Shown in pieces: positions 10,527-21,362 of a stretch of 64,000 nucleotides of DNA. Where the stretch lies: contig JASSKH010000010.1 in assembly GCA_031763025.1 (NCBI GenBank), positions 4,955,901 through 5,019,900 on the forward strand, given 5' to 3'. The number at the start of each line of letters is the position of its first letter. Position 1 is the stretch's first letter. The notes under the pieces are model-generated. The model made no database searches, was not told the DNA's origin, and was given only the letters and a program-made list of their open reading frames with translations. The DNA is from Macrocystis pyrifera. Its lineage: Eukaryota > Sar > Phaeophyceae > Laminariales > Laminariaceae. The position numbers and the translations under genes were made by a program.

Positions 10527-11464
10527 TACTCATTATTTGCTCGCCTCAGTCATTTGGCCATTGACCACGCATCCCTTTGGTGACGGAGGAGGGGTGGTGG
10601 CTACTTGCACTCGCTACTTTTGTGTTTGCTGCTTTCGGGCAGGGCAGAATTGCCAGCGAGACAAGTGAAATATTTGTCTGGCGTATCTGTCCCTTTAGAC
10701 CTTTTGCTTCCAATATTTCACCGTTCGCCCCGACATGCGTCAAATATCAAACCCGGGGACTCAAAGGCGGATCCCCGTTCTCCTCTGCCCGCTACGCCTT
10801 GCTTTTTTTCGCGTGATGGGGTCATGCTATAGTGTGATATCTCATACCTGGTAACATGTCATTGAGGTAGTTTAACGATGTCTCTTGATGTGGCGTTCCT
10901 ATGTTATCGCCATGGAGGCGTTGTTGACCCACTCGGAGAACAATTTACTCGTCGCCCATCCGGGCGAGGGAACCAGCTTCGCATAACACCACTCAGCACG
11001 CATTAAACGCGAGTGGCCCAGCATCGCCATGGACAAGACGCATAAGAACGGCAGTCGGGCCCGGCAAAGCAACAGGTTCTATACCGCCCTGACGGATCAA
11101 TGCGAGTCTGCTGTATGATGATGTGCCCCATCCGGTATACGTAGGCTGACAGGTATTATCGCGTTGGTTCTTATCGCGCGATGGGGCCAGTCAGCACTCC
11201 CATCTCTCCTCGGCAAATTGGTGACAACACAAAATTTGTGTGTATGCGCTCATACAATGGGACTGCCGGTTCCAGGATCTCGGCCCAATCGTCCCGTGGT
11301 TCTTGTTGAAATGTTGTTACTATGGTATTGTCCAGCGTCGGTTTACCCTTTGCTGAAAGACCAACTAGAGACAAGCTTCAGGCAACAAATCGTGACATAC
11401 TCTTCATTGAGGCAACAAATATGGAAAAACAAAGCCAAATAAAGCGTACCGTGTAATACTGGTG

Positions 11465-12110
11465 ATGGCACCCCCCCCTTCAACAACACCCCCCCCTAAC
11501 AAAAGCACACCCGGGGGTGTACGTTTTAAATTTCTTTTCGACCGTCACTTTATCACCGGGGGTACGTTGAATACCACACCCCCTTCGAACGTACGCCTGA
11601 AAACACAACTCCAAAAAAAGTACCACACCCAGCGGAGACCATGCTACCACAACACGTGTGCACCGGTATGGAAACCGATACCAGCCTTAATCAGAGTTGA
11701 TCGTGTTTTCCTTTTTTTCATTTGATACCGGCAACCGCTATGTATGGGTACGATACGGTAGATTTTGTGGCCAATCGCGGAAACTGCCGTTACAAAACAG
11801 TGCGAATAGCTACCGTACCGGCATTCGGTAACGGTGTATATTTTTGTGCTTGCTGTCGGCAAGAAAGAAAACGTTTCATATCAATGAGTCAGCAGTCCGA
11901 TTTTCAGCGGGACAGGGCCTCTGGAGTGCAACCCTCGGCAGTTTCGCTATCGATTTTGTGGTACCGGTACCGGTAACCCCAATTCCAAGAACGCAGCTAG
12001 GCGGGTTTCTTGCTGCCATCCCCGGGTTAGCGGCATTTTGATAGATTTCACAATCACCGGCACTGCGTGGGGATGACAAAAAAACTGGCTTCAAACCAAA
12101 ACCCCTGATC
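11465..12110 (+). repeat. Dispersed repeat D, copy 2 (uninterrupted)
   Basis: Inverted relative to 7245-8615 and lacking the hAT-like insertion, so it preserves the empty target site at 11815-11822. It contains C-rich and G-rich stretches at its left edge (CACCCGGGGGTGT). Open frames differ between the two copies, which argues against coding function. Confidence 0.75.
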
Positions 12111-12352
12111 ACGTTGCTTGTGTACACAGTAGATCGTATATGCTTTTCGTGCGTGTTCTCCTGCCTTTCACAGCTGTTCATGAGCGATCGACGCTAAAGT
12201 TTATGCAGCACATTACCGGATGGCAATCAATGATGATACTAATAATATATCGGTATGCATAGATAGTGCATCAAAATAGCGAGCGTAAGCGCATACGTAC
12301 GTTACGTTCGCAAACGCCATCACCATCAAAACTGGGTGCGGAAGCAGCTCAC

Positions 12353-12454
12353 TTTCAACGGCCCGGTGGGGGGCAGGGCCGGGTTGAGGTTGTTTGGCTG
12401 GAGGAAGACTCGTGACAAACTCCCGTCGGTCATGGTACGCAAGACGACCTCCGC
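12353..12454 (-). CDS. Unrecognised gene, exon 3
   Basis: Thirty-four codons from AEVVLRTMTDGSLSRVF to NPALPPTGPLK, in phase 0 at both ends. The acceptor is GTATACAG and the donor GTGAGC. The proline-rich end suggests a loop or linker follows. Confidence 0.7.
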
Positions 12455-12934
12455 CTGTATACACATTTTCACACGCCATACAGCACGCTGCAAGTACGCG
12501 TCAGAACCACGTAGTTGATCAGCGCGTGACAGTCACACGGGCACACGCCCTCGACTCAGTTAAGGGTCACGGCACAAAATGTTCTCGCTCGTACTGCGCG
12601 TAACACACGAGAGAATCATAGTGCAAAAGCAAAATGGAATTGCGGTTTCAAGAACGGTGCCACACGCAAGCTAAATATGTAAGATTCAAAACGTAAGTAC
12701 AGAGAGTATGATCAGCCCTTCCGATTCGGCCAAGCGCACGAGAAGGCCCGAGGAGCGCCAGAAGAATCGACCCCATTCGCGGACTCACCTCAAGCTTCTT
12801 TTCGTCATTCCCTTCCGCTCGCAAAGCCTGGAGGCGGTCTGTCTCGTCGGTCTTCATCAATTTCTGCAGTTGGCCGAGGAAACCGTTTGCGACGGACAAG
12901 TGGTCTGAGAGGCGGAGAGGAAAATACAAACACG

Positions 12935-12966
<32 letters not shown>

Positions 12967-13355
12967 GGCTGGCGTTGCGACGGTAGAGCTACACATCAAT
13001 AGTTGCGTACTGCTGTATACAACAGCCAGGTGGTTTATTTAGACAGCACGCAGCCACCGATGAGTCTGCATCACACCACCGTTCGTTGCGGTACACGACC
13101 CAGCACCCGCCATCACAGCTCTACCGACGCCCCACCAGCCACGGATACGTATCTTACCGAGTGTGAGAGTATGTCGACAACCCCGTTCGCCTTCTTCAAG
13201 TCGGGGTGGGCCACGATCGAACACAAGTCCACTCCGACCGCGAACGTATCTTGAGCCGGTGCTGCCTCGACTTCACCATCAACGCTTTTTAGAGGGGACC
13301 ACCCCATGGTGTTCGTTTTGGCGACTCTAATTTCGCCCAAGCCTGTGGTGCTCAT
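12353..13355 (-). CDS. Unrecognised gene, three coding exons, 3' part not found
   Basis: Three exons on the minus strand look genuine. They are 13158-13355 with an ATG at 13355, 12789-12904 and 12353-12454. Exons 2 and 3 have strong junctions (CTCAG before, GAG then GTGAGT; TACAG before, AAA then GTGAGC) and join in phase 0. Together they encode a hydrophilic stretch of about 140 residues with no signal peptide, membrane segment or motif that I know. The junction between exons 1 and 2 is unresolved: GTAAGA at 13157 ends exon 1 in phase 0, but exon 2 starts in phase 1. A weaker donor 22 bp further on (GTGGGG) would restore the frame. Exon 3 has a donor, so further exons must lie to the left; repeat D at 11465-12110 would be in that intron. 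I do not assign a function. Confidence 0.6.
12789..12904 (-). CDS. Unrecognised gene, exon 2
   Basis: Thirty-eight full codons after a split first codon, rich in charged residues and probably helical (HLSVANGFLGQLQKLMKT, then RLQALRAEGNDEKKLE). The acceptor is CCGCCTCTCAG and the donor GTGAGTCC; both are close to consensus. Confidence 0.72.
12945..12973 (+). repeat. GGCT tetranucleotide repeat
   Basis: Short imperfect GGCT array (GGCTGGCTGGCTGGCTGGCT and relatives) in the first intron of the unrecognised minus-strand gene, about 40 bp from its exon 2 acceptor. Confidence 0.8.
13158..13355 (-). CDS. Unrecognised gene, exon 1
   Basis: Sixty-six codons from the ATG at 13355. The peptide is soluble and mixed in composition (MSTTGLGEIRVAKTNTMGWS at the start, ending DILSHS). 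It is followed by GTAAGA. The exon may instead extend to 13136 to keep phase with exon 2. Confidence 0.55.
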
Positions 13356-15469
13356 GAAAGGGACAAATAGAGCAGTATGGTCCGGTGTCAGGCTGCGTGT
13401 TAGACTTCATGTATAATAGCTTTTCAGGTTGCTGAGGGGAGGACAACCAAAACCCGCAGACCATGTTGTTTGCACCCTCGAAAGGCTATCCGCGCCGTGA
13501 CGTGGTGACGCAGGTACGCATATAAGAGTCTGTTATAAACTATCGAATTTTCGTTGCAGGTGTCTCGTTCCCGTACGGTAACAATAATATTCGGGGCAAG
13601 ACGACGAGATAAACGCAACGCGTGTGTAAACATAGAAGACACGCCAAAACGCAGCAAGTCCGGAGGAGTGATAAGTCTTCACTGCAGCAACACTGCTGCT
13701 CTCCGAAAAAAATCGTGAAATGAAGGCAATGCCATGAATATTGAGAATAACAGCACGTCAAACCAAACTAAACAACGGAACCCGTGAAAAGCAAGGGGAA
13801 TTGATGACGTGGTGTTGGTGACAACCGTCGGGACATGTACTGGTTGGTACCTGAGCCGTTACTCCCCCGGTTTCGTCTATTTGATTTCTTCACACAGCGT
13901 TATCTTGCACCCGTAGCTCGAGCAATATGGAGCCAACCATCGTAAGGGTCGCCACCAAGGACATCTGTATACCTCGTGGAAAAAAGCACCACACGTTGTT
14001 TTTGGGGGGAAATGGCAAACTTGCGAAAACTAACATCAACGACCGGTAGAAACAAAAAAAAAAGACCAAAGTTATGGGATGCGGGGTATACGCGAAAGGA
14101 ATCAATACGTTTAATGTATCGATTCGGAACAGATTACGCAAACGTTTTTTGCCAGATGACGAGTATGTTTTCGCCAGCAGCTTGGAAAACAAGCGTGTGA
14201 CAACAAAAAACGCCGTGTCAGCTACTGTATGCAGGCCCCCGTTAAGTCAGAACCCTGACGCGTGTATAACTCGACCGTGAAAAGCCAACTCTCAACCAGG
14301 AATGCCTTCCAACCCGGAGAAATATGTTATTATTCTGTCGTGTGCTTTTTCAGCAAGAGAGCTATACTGTACTGCTCTGGATTCAAGTATTAACAATTTG
14401 TCCCCTGAAGATAGATGTTCGCAGTACTTGGGAATAAATCGCGAGAGGAACTTTTGCGCGTTTTGGTTTCTTTCTTCCTGAAAGTCTACCTTCACTTCCG
14501 AATCCCGACTCGCCGTACCACACTCCAGGGTCGGTGGGTGATTTTACCGACGAAACCGTGGGCCCACCGGAGCGAGCGGCAGATTATTTGGGATATGTCC
14601 TGCAGCGTGTGGTCACAGTGTATACGATGCCGGCGCTGTGCATGAATTGAAGCCCCTCGGCAGCATCCATCCGCTTCAGACCTGCCCATACAGACAACAC
14701 AGCGCCACAAGGAAAACGAAAAGCAGGCGTTATGTTATAAAGTATATAAAACGTCCAAGCACTGGAACGTGTGCGCGGGCGGGCGCCAAGTTTCAAGCTT
14801 TGCAGGCGATACGTATGTACCCTCGGAACGTGTGCATGCTGGGCAAGGATATACAAACTGTAGGTTTGGAAAAAACCGCGCTCGATATATTCTGACTGCG
14901 CGCAGGTGGTTGCAACTTGCTGCACCTACATCAGTGTGATGGTCATTACTGGACGGTGATTGAAGCGGTCGACTCTACATACATGGGACGCGTAAAAGCC
15001 CTCCCCAGCAATATCTCTTCGTTCGTGTCCCTATAATACTACATCGTACAGGCAAGGGCGCTGGTTCCTGCTACAAAAGTGTGCCGGGGATAAGTATTTG
15101 GGAGAGATAGTTCTGGTGCATGTACGGACACAGTATCTCCCGCGCGTGAGCTATTATTATAGGAATTAATTTACATGAGACATCATAACATCACATACCA
15201 GTACCAGTTTATAATTTCGGATGTGAGCTGTTGAAGGAGATAGATCTTTTACGTCATACCAGGTGCTACGTACGAGTAGAGTATACCTGTGATACCTGTG
15301 ATATTTGTTTCCCGGGAGTGATATACGTATGTTAAGTTCAAGGTCGGGACACTTTGTATCCCTGGACAGGTTGGTACTCGTTGGTACTCGCGTGTGTTGC
15401 TTGCTTAGAGATAGAAGAAGAGCAGCTTTATTCCTTTCGTGCACGCGGAGACTGAGACCAAGCTCATGC

Positions 15470-15603
15470 CTCGCTGGGAAAACCCCTGGTTTTCCATCTA
15501 CGAAACGCCTCCCAAGTACTGCAAATACGATCCCAATACTTGAACAATCCTTGAACACAGGTAATTACCGGACTTTCAGCCTCATTCAAGGCAGGTATCA
15601 TAG
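15470..15603 (+). repeat. Direct repeat, copy 1 of 2
   Basis: Begins CTCGCTGGGAAAACCCCTGG and contains CATCTACGAAACGCCTCCC and GGTAATTACCGG. It matches 15829-15950 with about 90 percent visible identity. The two copies lie about 225 bp apart, so this is a local duplication rather than a dispersed family in this window. Confidence 0.85.
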
Positions 15604-15828
15604 CACTAGCCCACTCTGATGAGCCGGATATGCAGAATTATGGGAAATTCGTGGAAACCCCGATTCCACGAACTACAGGCGGCAGAACATGAGTCGAAGA
15701 TGCGGCTCCTCAAAACCCACTCCCACATCTCTGAACGGCTGAATGTCCATTTCCCGTTCCCCGGATGGATGGGATAGTCCTGTCCATTGCGTCTCGTGTA
15801 CATCACCGCGTTGACGCCACCTCGTGCT

Positions 15829-15950
15829 TCGCTGGGAAAACCCTGGTTTTCCATCTACGAAACGTCTCCCAAGTACTACAAATACGATCCCAATACTTGA
15901 ACCCAGGTAATTACCGGGCTTTCAGCCTCATTCAAAGCAGTATCATAACA
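15829..15950 (+). repeat. Direct repeat, copy 2 of 2
   Basis: Second copy of the 15470 repeat. It differs by small deletions (loss of ACAATCCTTGA and of one C in the AAAACCCC run) and scattered substitutions. Confidence 0.85.
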
Positions 15951-16065
15951 TCTACACGTATGAGAGACACAGCTAGATGTAAGATATACGTCCGCCGTGT
16001 GGAACATCGCACTGCTGTGCAGTGTCAACAATAACAACGATTACTATTTTCTAGACAAATGTACC

Positions 16066-16173
16066 ATTACGGGGGTCCATAGTTAACAGGACCAGATTTT
16101 GTTAGTAAAAGTAGTTAAATATATAGGTTTTTATGTATACCATAGGTCCTATTAACTATGTACCCCCGTAATA
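16066..16173. mobile_element. MITE family M1, copy 6
   Basis: Complete palindromic copy. The left flank reads CA in place of TA, and the right flank is TA. Inner arms GTTAACAGGACC and GGTCCTATTAAC are nearly complementary. Confidence 0.87.
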
Positions 16174-17211
16174 GTACTACTACGGGCGCCTTCCGCGATC
16201 AAGCGTTGTTTCTGCGGAGACGCGGCTAATATTCAGCGAGAAAAAACAGGAAATAGGGGAAACGGTGGGAAACATCTCGTTATAATATAACTCGAAAGAA
16301 AATGTGCGCAAAAAAAGAAAGAAAAAAAAAACTTCCCGATCCCAAAATTCCTGCAAAACTTTTCGAAAAGAAAAAGTCCGACGGACAAAGAAGGTGATGG
16401 TTTTTTATCCGACGCACACACGCTTAAACGACGCCGCTAGGGGGGGTAGAGCTTTTCATATTATTAGCGATCCGAGCAGAACTCGGCCCTCCGGAGGGTC
16501 GACAGTTCAGGCATGGAGAAAGCAGTACATTCTCACTCAGTACATTTGGGTTTTCTGGTGGTGGTTTTTTACGGTGGGCTTCAGCAAAAACTCGTAAGGG
16601 GCTAATGAATAACTGATTGATGGGCTGTATCAGGCACCAGCTGTGCGGTCATGATTGATTCCGGTTTTGTTTTTTCGATCCGACTGTTTTGAGGTCCGTC
16701 TTACCTAGATCAAAACGTGCTGAAGAACAGCTTCGCGCCAGAAATAATATTCCAACTGCCCAAGGGGCGTCCGTGAACAAAAAGAGAAAACGACACACAC
16801 GACACACCCCCAGAGGTCAGAATGGAAAAAATTCGTTGTTGCAACCCGGGCGGTGCGTCACAGTCGGCAGCGGAAGCCGTAAAAGAGGAGTCCCCACGGG
16901 CTCGGCGCGGTCGCGGTCAGACAGAATGGGTACCGTCGGGATCGGCGACGACGGCGAGGCGTTCCGTCGTTTGGGCAAAAAAACGCATGATGAGACACCG
17001 CCGCGAGAATAAATCACGACCGAACAAACACAACCAGAAGAAACACAGGCGTTTTGTGATCATATGACATAATAAAAATGTTTTTTTTTTTTCATTTTGT
17101 TTCATTTTTTCATTTTTTTTCCACTTGGTTCTATAATAATAGTAATCCCCCCCCGCCCACCAGGCGCCCCTGAACTGCCCACCATTTTGTACCTTTTAGT
17201 ACGCAACAGGG

Positions 17212-19055
17212 TGTTGTTGATGTTGTTTTCTTCACATTAAACCGTTCATTCTACCCGTCGACATCCAGCACAACCAGTGTCCGAGCCTTCTTCAATCCTA
17301 GAGAGATACAAGTTCTGTGGTCACAAAGCTACGCCACAGAGATACTACGTTGCCACGTATGTATGCAATGTAATGCCCAGTCATCATACTGCGTACGACA
17401 GGCACGACATACACATTCCATGACCTAGAGAAACGGAACGAAACAAAGAGGAAAAAAAACAAAAAAACAAAGACAATTCGGAAGAGAAAAAGAAACAGGA
17501 AAAGAAAAGAAATATACTTATAAAAACAAACCATCGTGCCCCCCCCCCGCAGGGGATCTGGCAGACACTTGAAAAGAACGAACTGGAAAAAAAAGGAAAA
17601 AGAAGAAAACACCACTATTAATAGTCGTCAACAGAGTAAGACTGACAACCAAGGGAAACTAACAGGCAAACCAAACAAAGCACAATAAAGCATCCTCCAG
17701 GTAGCGGCAGCAGTTTATGATACGAGTAATAGCACAGCCAGGGTCTCCCTGCTGGTCCGCCTGGTACCTTGCTACCCTGTCTGCCACCTTCGTCCAGCGT
17801 TCGTCAGCTATGCCCGGCCCCTCGGCGTCAGACAATATTATGCGAAACAAGCAAAGCAGGCTCGTCATCCACCCACGCCACACGGCTCCTTCAATAAGGC
17901 TTATCAATCGGAGAAAGGAAGAGAAAGAAAAAAAAGTGAAATCACATATAGGGTCAGCGCAACAAGAAGAACATAAAATGAAGCAAAAATAAACAAAAAC
18001 AAGAGGAGGATAAAGGAAGACCACGTTCGAACCAGCTGCACCAGTTGGTGGTGAGTGTATAGGCATGTTCTACTTCTTAGTCTGCCCGGTACCTTGCTAC
18101 CCTGTCTGCCATCTCCTTCCTACTTTCGTCCACAGCAGTTTCCTTCTACTCCTGTTCCCCCCCCTCTCCGCATTCTCTTGGTCGGGTTTTCTGCTACTCC
18201 TCTTGTTGCCCCTCCTCCCCCCATTCCCTTGGACACCACCCACGGCGGATGCGCGGCGCTGCCTACTCAGCTCAGCCTCAGCCTCGTGCCACCTCATCAT
18301 GGACCGTTCGGCTACTTCGAGGATCCCCCGGTACCACTTCCCCGCCTTTTTTGCAGCAGTGGGCCACAGCGCGGTCTCAACTCCAAACACTAAGGGAGCA
18401 AGTTCCGTTATCCATTCGGTGGCTCGGAACTCCCTAAGGTCTTCGACTATGCATCTATGCCAAGTCTTAACCTGTCCGCCAGGTCTCGGGTTCTCCCCAC
18501 CAGTCATCGTCCCGAACATTACCCGACTGGGTAATCGATCCTTGCTTTGCCGTGCCACCCCCCCCGCGAAGAAGAGACGCCGTTTGCGGATGATCGTTTC
18601 GATGCTCTCGCAACGTGTCATCTTGAGGGCCTCTTCGCGTACGAGAGGGTGGTATGGTCAGTACGAAGTCGGCGCTGGAAGCCAATGACTCGCAACAGGA
18701 GTTGGTGGTGAGCCGTTCGAAGCTTGGCAAAGTGTTCCGCTCTGAGGGTCCACGTCACACACCCGTACAGCAGGGTCTCAATTACCTCGGCCTTCAGCAT
18801 TCGGACTTTCAGGCTAAGGGGGGCGGTCGTCCTATCATACAGCTCCGGGCCGAACCGTTTGAGGCATGCTCGCACGAGACGGATCCGACGGTAGATTTCG
18901 AGCGAGAGGTCAGCCTTTTCGTGGATAATGCCGCCTAGGTATAAGAACTGGGCCGTCTGCTTCTACCTCTGGCCTGCTGCTTCGATGACGAGCGGTGGTG
19001 CGAGGGTTTTCTGGTGTGCGATTTCAAAATTCTGACTTCAGATTCGTAATCCCCA
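17212..19055 (-). mobile_element. LINE copy L1, 5'-truncated non-LTR retrotransposon
   Basis: The 3' end lies at the left, marked by GGTTTAATGTGAAG and a CAA/CATCAA-type tail read on the minus strand. The coding part at about 18097-18960 gives the C-terminal region of a non-LTR reverse transcriptase: FLYLGGIIHEKADLSLEIYR, LKAEVIETLLYGCVTWTL, then TRCESIETIIRKRRLFFAGG. The catalytic palm domain is absent. A 2-base insertion after LSYAK shifts the frame, and an in-frame TAG lies just before FLYLGG, so the copy is dead. It pairs with copy L3 as a large inverted repeat. Confidence 0.82.
18097..18960 (-). pseudogene. Reverse transcriptase C-terminal remnant (L1)
   Basis: Homologous to the open frame at 19203-19874 but broken by a frameshift between LSYAK and MTRCES, and by a stop upstream of FLYLGG. 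It includes the downstream Arg-rich and Gly-rich section (SRVMFGTMTGGENPRPGGQ). The clade is uncertain without the missing palm domain. Confidence 0.75.
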
Positions 19056-19065
19056 GCCCACATGA

Positions 19066-19200
19066 TTGTTGTTGATGTTGTTGTTTCTTCACATTAAACC
19101 GTTCTTTCTACCCGTCGACATCCAGCACAACCAGTGTCCGTGCCGATTCTTCAATCCTAGGGAGATACGTACAAGTTCTGTGGTCACAAAGCTACGCCAC
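19066..19200 (-). mobile_element. LINE 3'-end fragment L2
   Basis: About 135 bp carrying only the LINE 3' terminus: TTCACATTAAACCG, CCCGTCGACATCCAGC and the CAAAGCTACGCCAC segment, matching 17230-17340. It ends sharply at the start of copy L3, which lies in the opposite orientation. Confidence 0.75.
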
Positions 19201-19202
19201 GA

Positions 19203-19874
19203 ATGCTGAAGGCCGAGGTGATTGAGACCCTGCTCTACGGGTGTGTGACGTGGACCCTCAGAGCGGAACACTTTGCCAAGCTTCGAACGGCTCACCACCA
19301 AGTCCTGTTGCGAGTCATTGGCTTCCAACGCCGACTTCGTACTGACCATGCCACCCTCTCGTACGCGAAGGCCCTCAAGATGACACGTTGCGAGAGCATC
19401 GAAACGACCATCCGCAAACGGCGTCTCTTCTTCGCGGGGGGGGTGGCACGACAAAGCAAGGATCGATTACCCAGCCGGGTGATGTTCGGGACGATTGCTG
19501 GTGGGGAGAACCCGAGACCTGGCGGACAGGTTAAGACTTGGCATAGATGCGTAGTCGAAGACCTTAGGGAGTTCCGCGCCACCGAAGGGTCAACGGAACT
19601 TGCTCCCTTAGTGTTTGGAGTTGAGACCGCACTGTGGCCCACTGCTGCAAAAAAGGCGGGGAAGTGGTACCGGGGGATCCTGGAAGCAGCCGAACGGTTC
19701 ATGGTGAGGTGGCACGAGGCTGAGGCTGAGCGCCGCGCATCCGCCGTGGGTGGTGTCCAAGGGAATGGGGGTAGGAGGGGCAACAAGAGGAGTATAGCAG
19801 AAAACCCGACCAAGGGAATGCGGAGAGGGGGGGGAAGAGGAGTAGCACAGGGAAACTGCAGTGGACGAAAGTAG
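19203..19874 (+). pseudogene. Reverse transcriptase C-terminal fragment, still open
   Basis: An open frame of 223 codons starting MLKAEVIETLLYGCVTWTLR and continuing through LRVIGFQRRLRTDH, LSYAKALKMTRCESIET, and a Gly/Arg-rich tail. It corresponds to the thumb and C-terminal region of a LINE reverse transcriptase. The palm motif with the catalytic Asp pair and any endonuclease are missing, so it cannot act alone. The first Met is simply where the truncated copy begins, not a proven start. Confidence 0.75.
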
Positions 19875-21017
19875 GAAGGAGATGGCAGATAGGGTAGCCA
19901 GGTACCGGGCAGACTAAGAAGTAGAACATGCCTATACTACTCGTACCACCAACTGGTGCAGCTGGTTCGAACGTGGTCTTCCTTTGTCTTCCTGTTGTTT
20001 TTGTTCATTTTTATTTCATTTTATTGTCTTCTTTGCGGTGACCCTATGTGATTTTCATTTCTCTTCCTTTCTCCGATTGATAAGCCTTATTGAAGGAGTC
20101 GTGTGGCGTGGGTGGGTGACGAGCCTGCTCTGCTTGTTTCGTACTGTCTGACGCCGAGGGGCCGGGCATAGTTGACGAACGCTGGACGATGGTGGCAGAC
20201 AGGGTAGCAAGGTACCAGGCGGGCCAGCAGGGAGACCCTGGCTGTGCTACTCGTAGCATAAACTGCTGCCGCTACTTGGAGCATGCCTTGTGCTTTGTTT
20301 GGTTTGACTGTTATTTTTACCTTGGTTCTCAGTCTTACTCTGTTGACGACTAGTGGTGTTTTCTTCTTTTTCTTTTTTTTCCAGCTCGTTCTTTTCAAGT
20401 GTCTGCCACGTCCCCTACGTGGGGGTACGATGGTTTGTTGCTATACTGAAGTATATACATATACCAGGTATATTTTAGTTTCTTTTTTTGTTTCGTTTCT
20501 TTTTCGAATTGTCTTTGTTTTTGTTTTTGTTTTTTCTCTTTGTTTCGTTTTTGTTTCTGTAGGTCATGGAATGTGTATGTCGTGCCTGTCGTACGCAGTA
20601 TGATGACATGGCATTGCATTACATACGTGGCAACGTAGTATCTCTGTGGCGTAGCTTTGTGACCACAGAACTTGTATCTCTCTAGGTTTTATGGCCTCTG
20701 CCAGATGATATCAGCAAGAGGGCTTCCAGCGAGGGACTCCACCAGTCTCGCTGGCCTCGCACTCAGTAAGTCTTGTTCTTAGAGCTTGTATTATCACGGA
20801 GTGATCCTCATCGGACCACGAGCCAGGTGGCTAGGGGACATCACACAGGATCCCCGGCCACTGCTCCACTCACACATGCGATTACACTGAAACCTCCACG
20901 GCTTGGTATCTTTTGGCTACAGTTTGAAGAATCGGCATGGACACTGGTTGCGCTGGATGTCGACGCGTAGAAAGAACGGTTTAATGTGAAGAAAAAAACA
21001 ACAACAACAACAACAGC
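19203..21017 (+). mobile_element. LINE copy L3, 5'-truncated, opposite orientation
   Basis: This holds the longest surviving coding stretch (19203-19874), a 3' UTR mirroring 17298-18060, and the terminal GGTTTAATGTGAAG followed by (CAA)n at 21001-21017. Relative to L1 and L2 it has about 230 extra bases (20694-20920) near the 3' end. The target-site duplication is not clear. Confidence 0.8.
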
Positions 21018-21024
21018 CGAGATA

Positions 21025-21362
21025 CTTTTTTTTTTTTTTTTTTTTTTTCTTCATCACTTTTACTTTCCAACCCACTCGTAGGAGGTTTTACCCTCGACGA
21101 TCTTCTGGACAAACCGTGGTCACAGGTGTCGTCCTTTCTCCCCCCCGGTACGTGCCTTTATTTTTTGTCGCGCATAGGGTTCAGCATTCCCACTGCTCGT
21201 CGATTTTCATCGAATGTAGCCAACTCACGCTTTCGCGCTTTCCGCCTATCAATTTTTATGCAAGAAAAAGTCCCTATGAGCATGCACTCGGTGAGACTTG
21301 AACCCACGAAATTGATCTTGACAGGCACGCGGACCACCTACCAAGCCACCGGGGACGCCGGC
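21025..21362 (-). mobile_element. tRNA-derived SINE copy C
   Basis: Full-length minus-strand copy. The head GGCGTCCCCGGTGGCTTGG ends near 21362, box B (GGTTCAAGTCTCACC) is at about 21295, and the poly-A tail appears as a T run at 21025-21048. About 335 bp including tail. It lies directly against LINE fragment L4. Confidence 0.82.

Larger units (their letters stand above)
13400..17200. other. Largely featureless stretch
   Basis: Apart from a 125-bp direct repeat pair (15470 and 15829) and one M1 MITE (16066), I see nothing firm here. Open frames at 14292-14495 (minus) and 16689-17012 (plus) are of modest length and lack good splice signals or recognisable motifs. Confidence 0.45.

Noticed and set aside
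14292-14495. Minus-strand frame with coding-like composition (VDFQEERNQNAQKFLSRF)
   Set aside because: No start, no good donor and no continuation on either side in phase. It could be a gene remnant, but it cannot be supported.
16689-17012. Plus-strand frame of 107 codons rich in Arg, Lys and Gly
   Set aside because: Low-complexity composition, overlapping frames on the other strand, and no splice or motif support.
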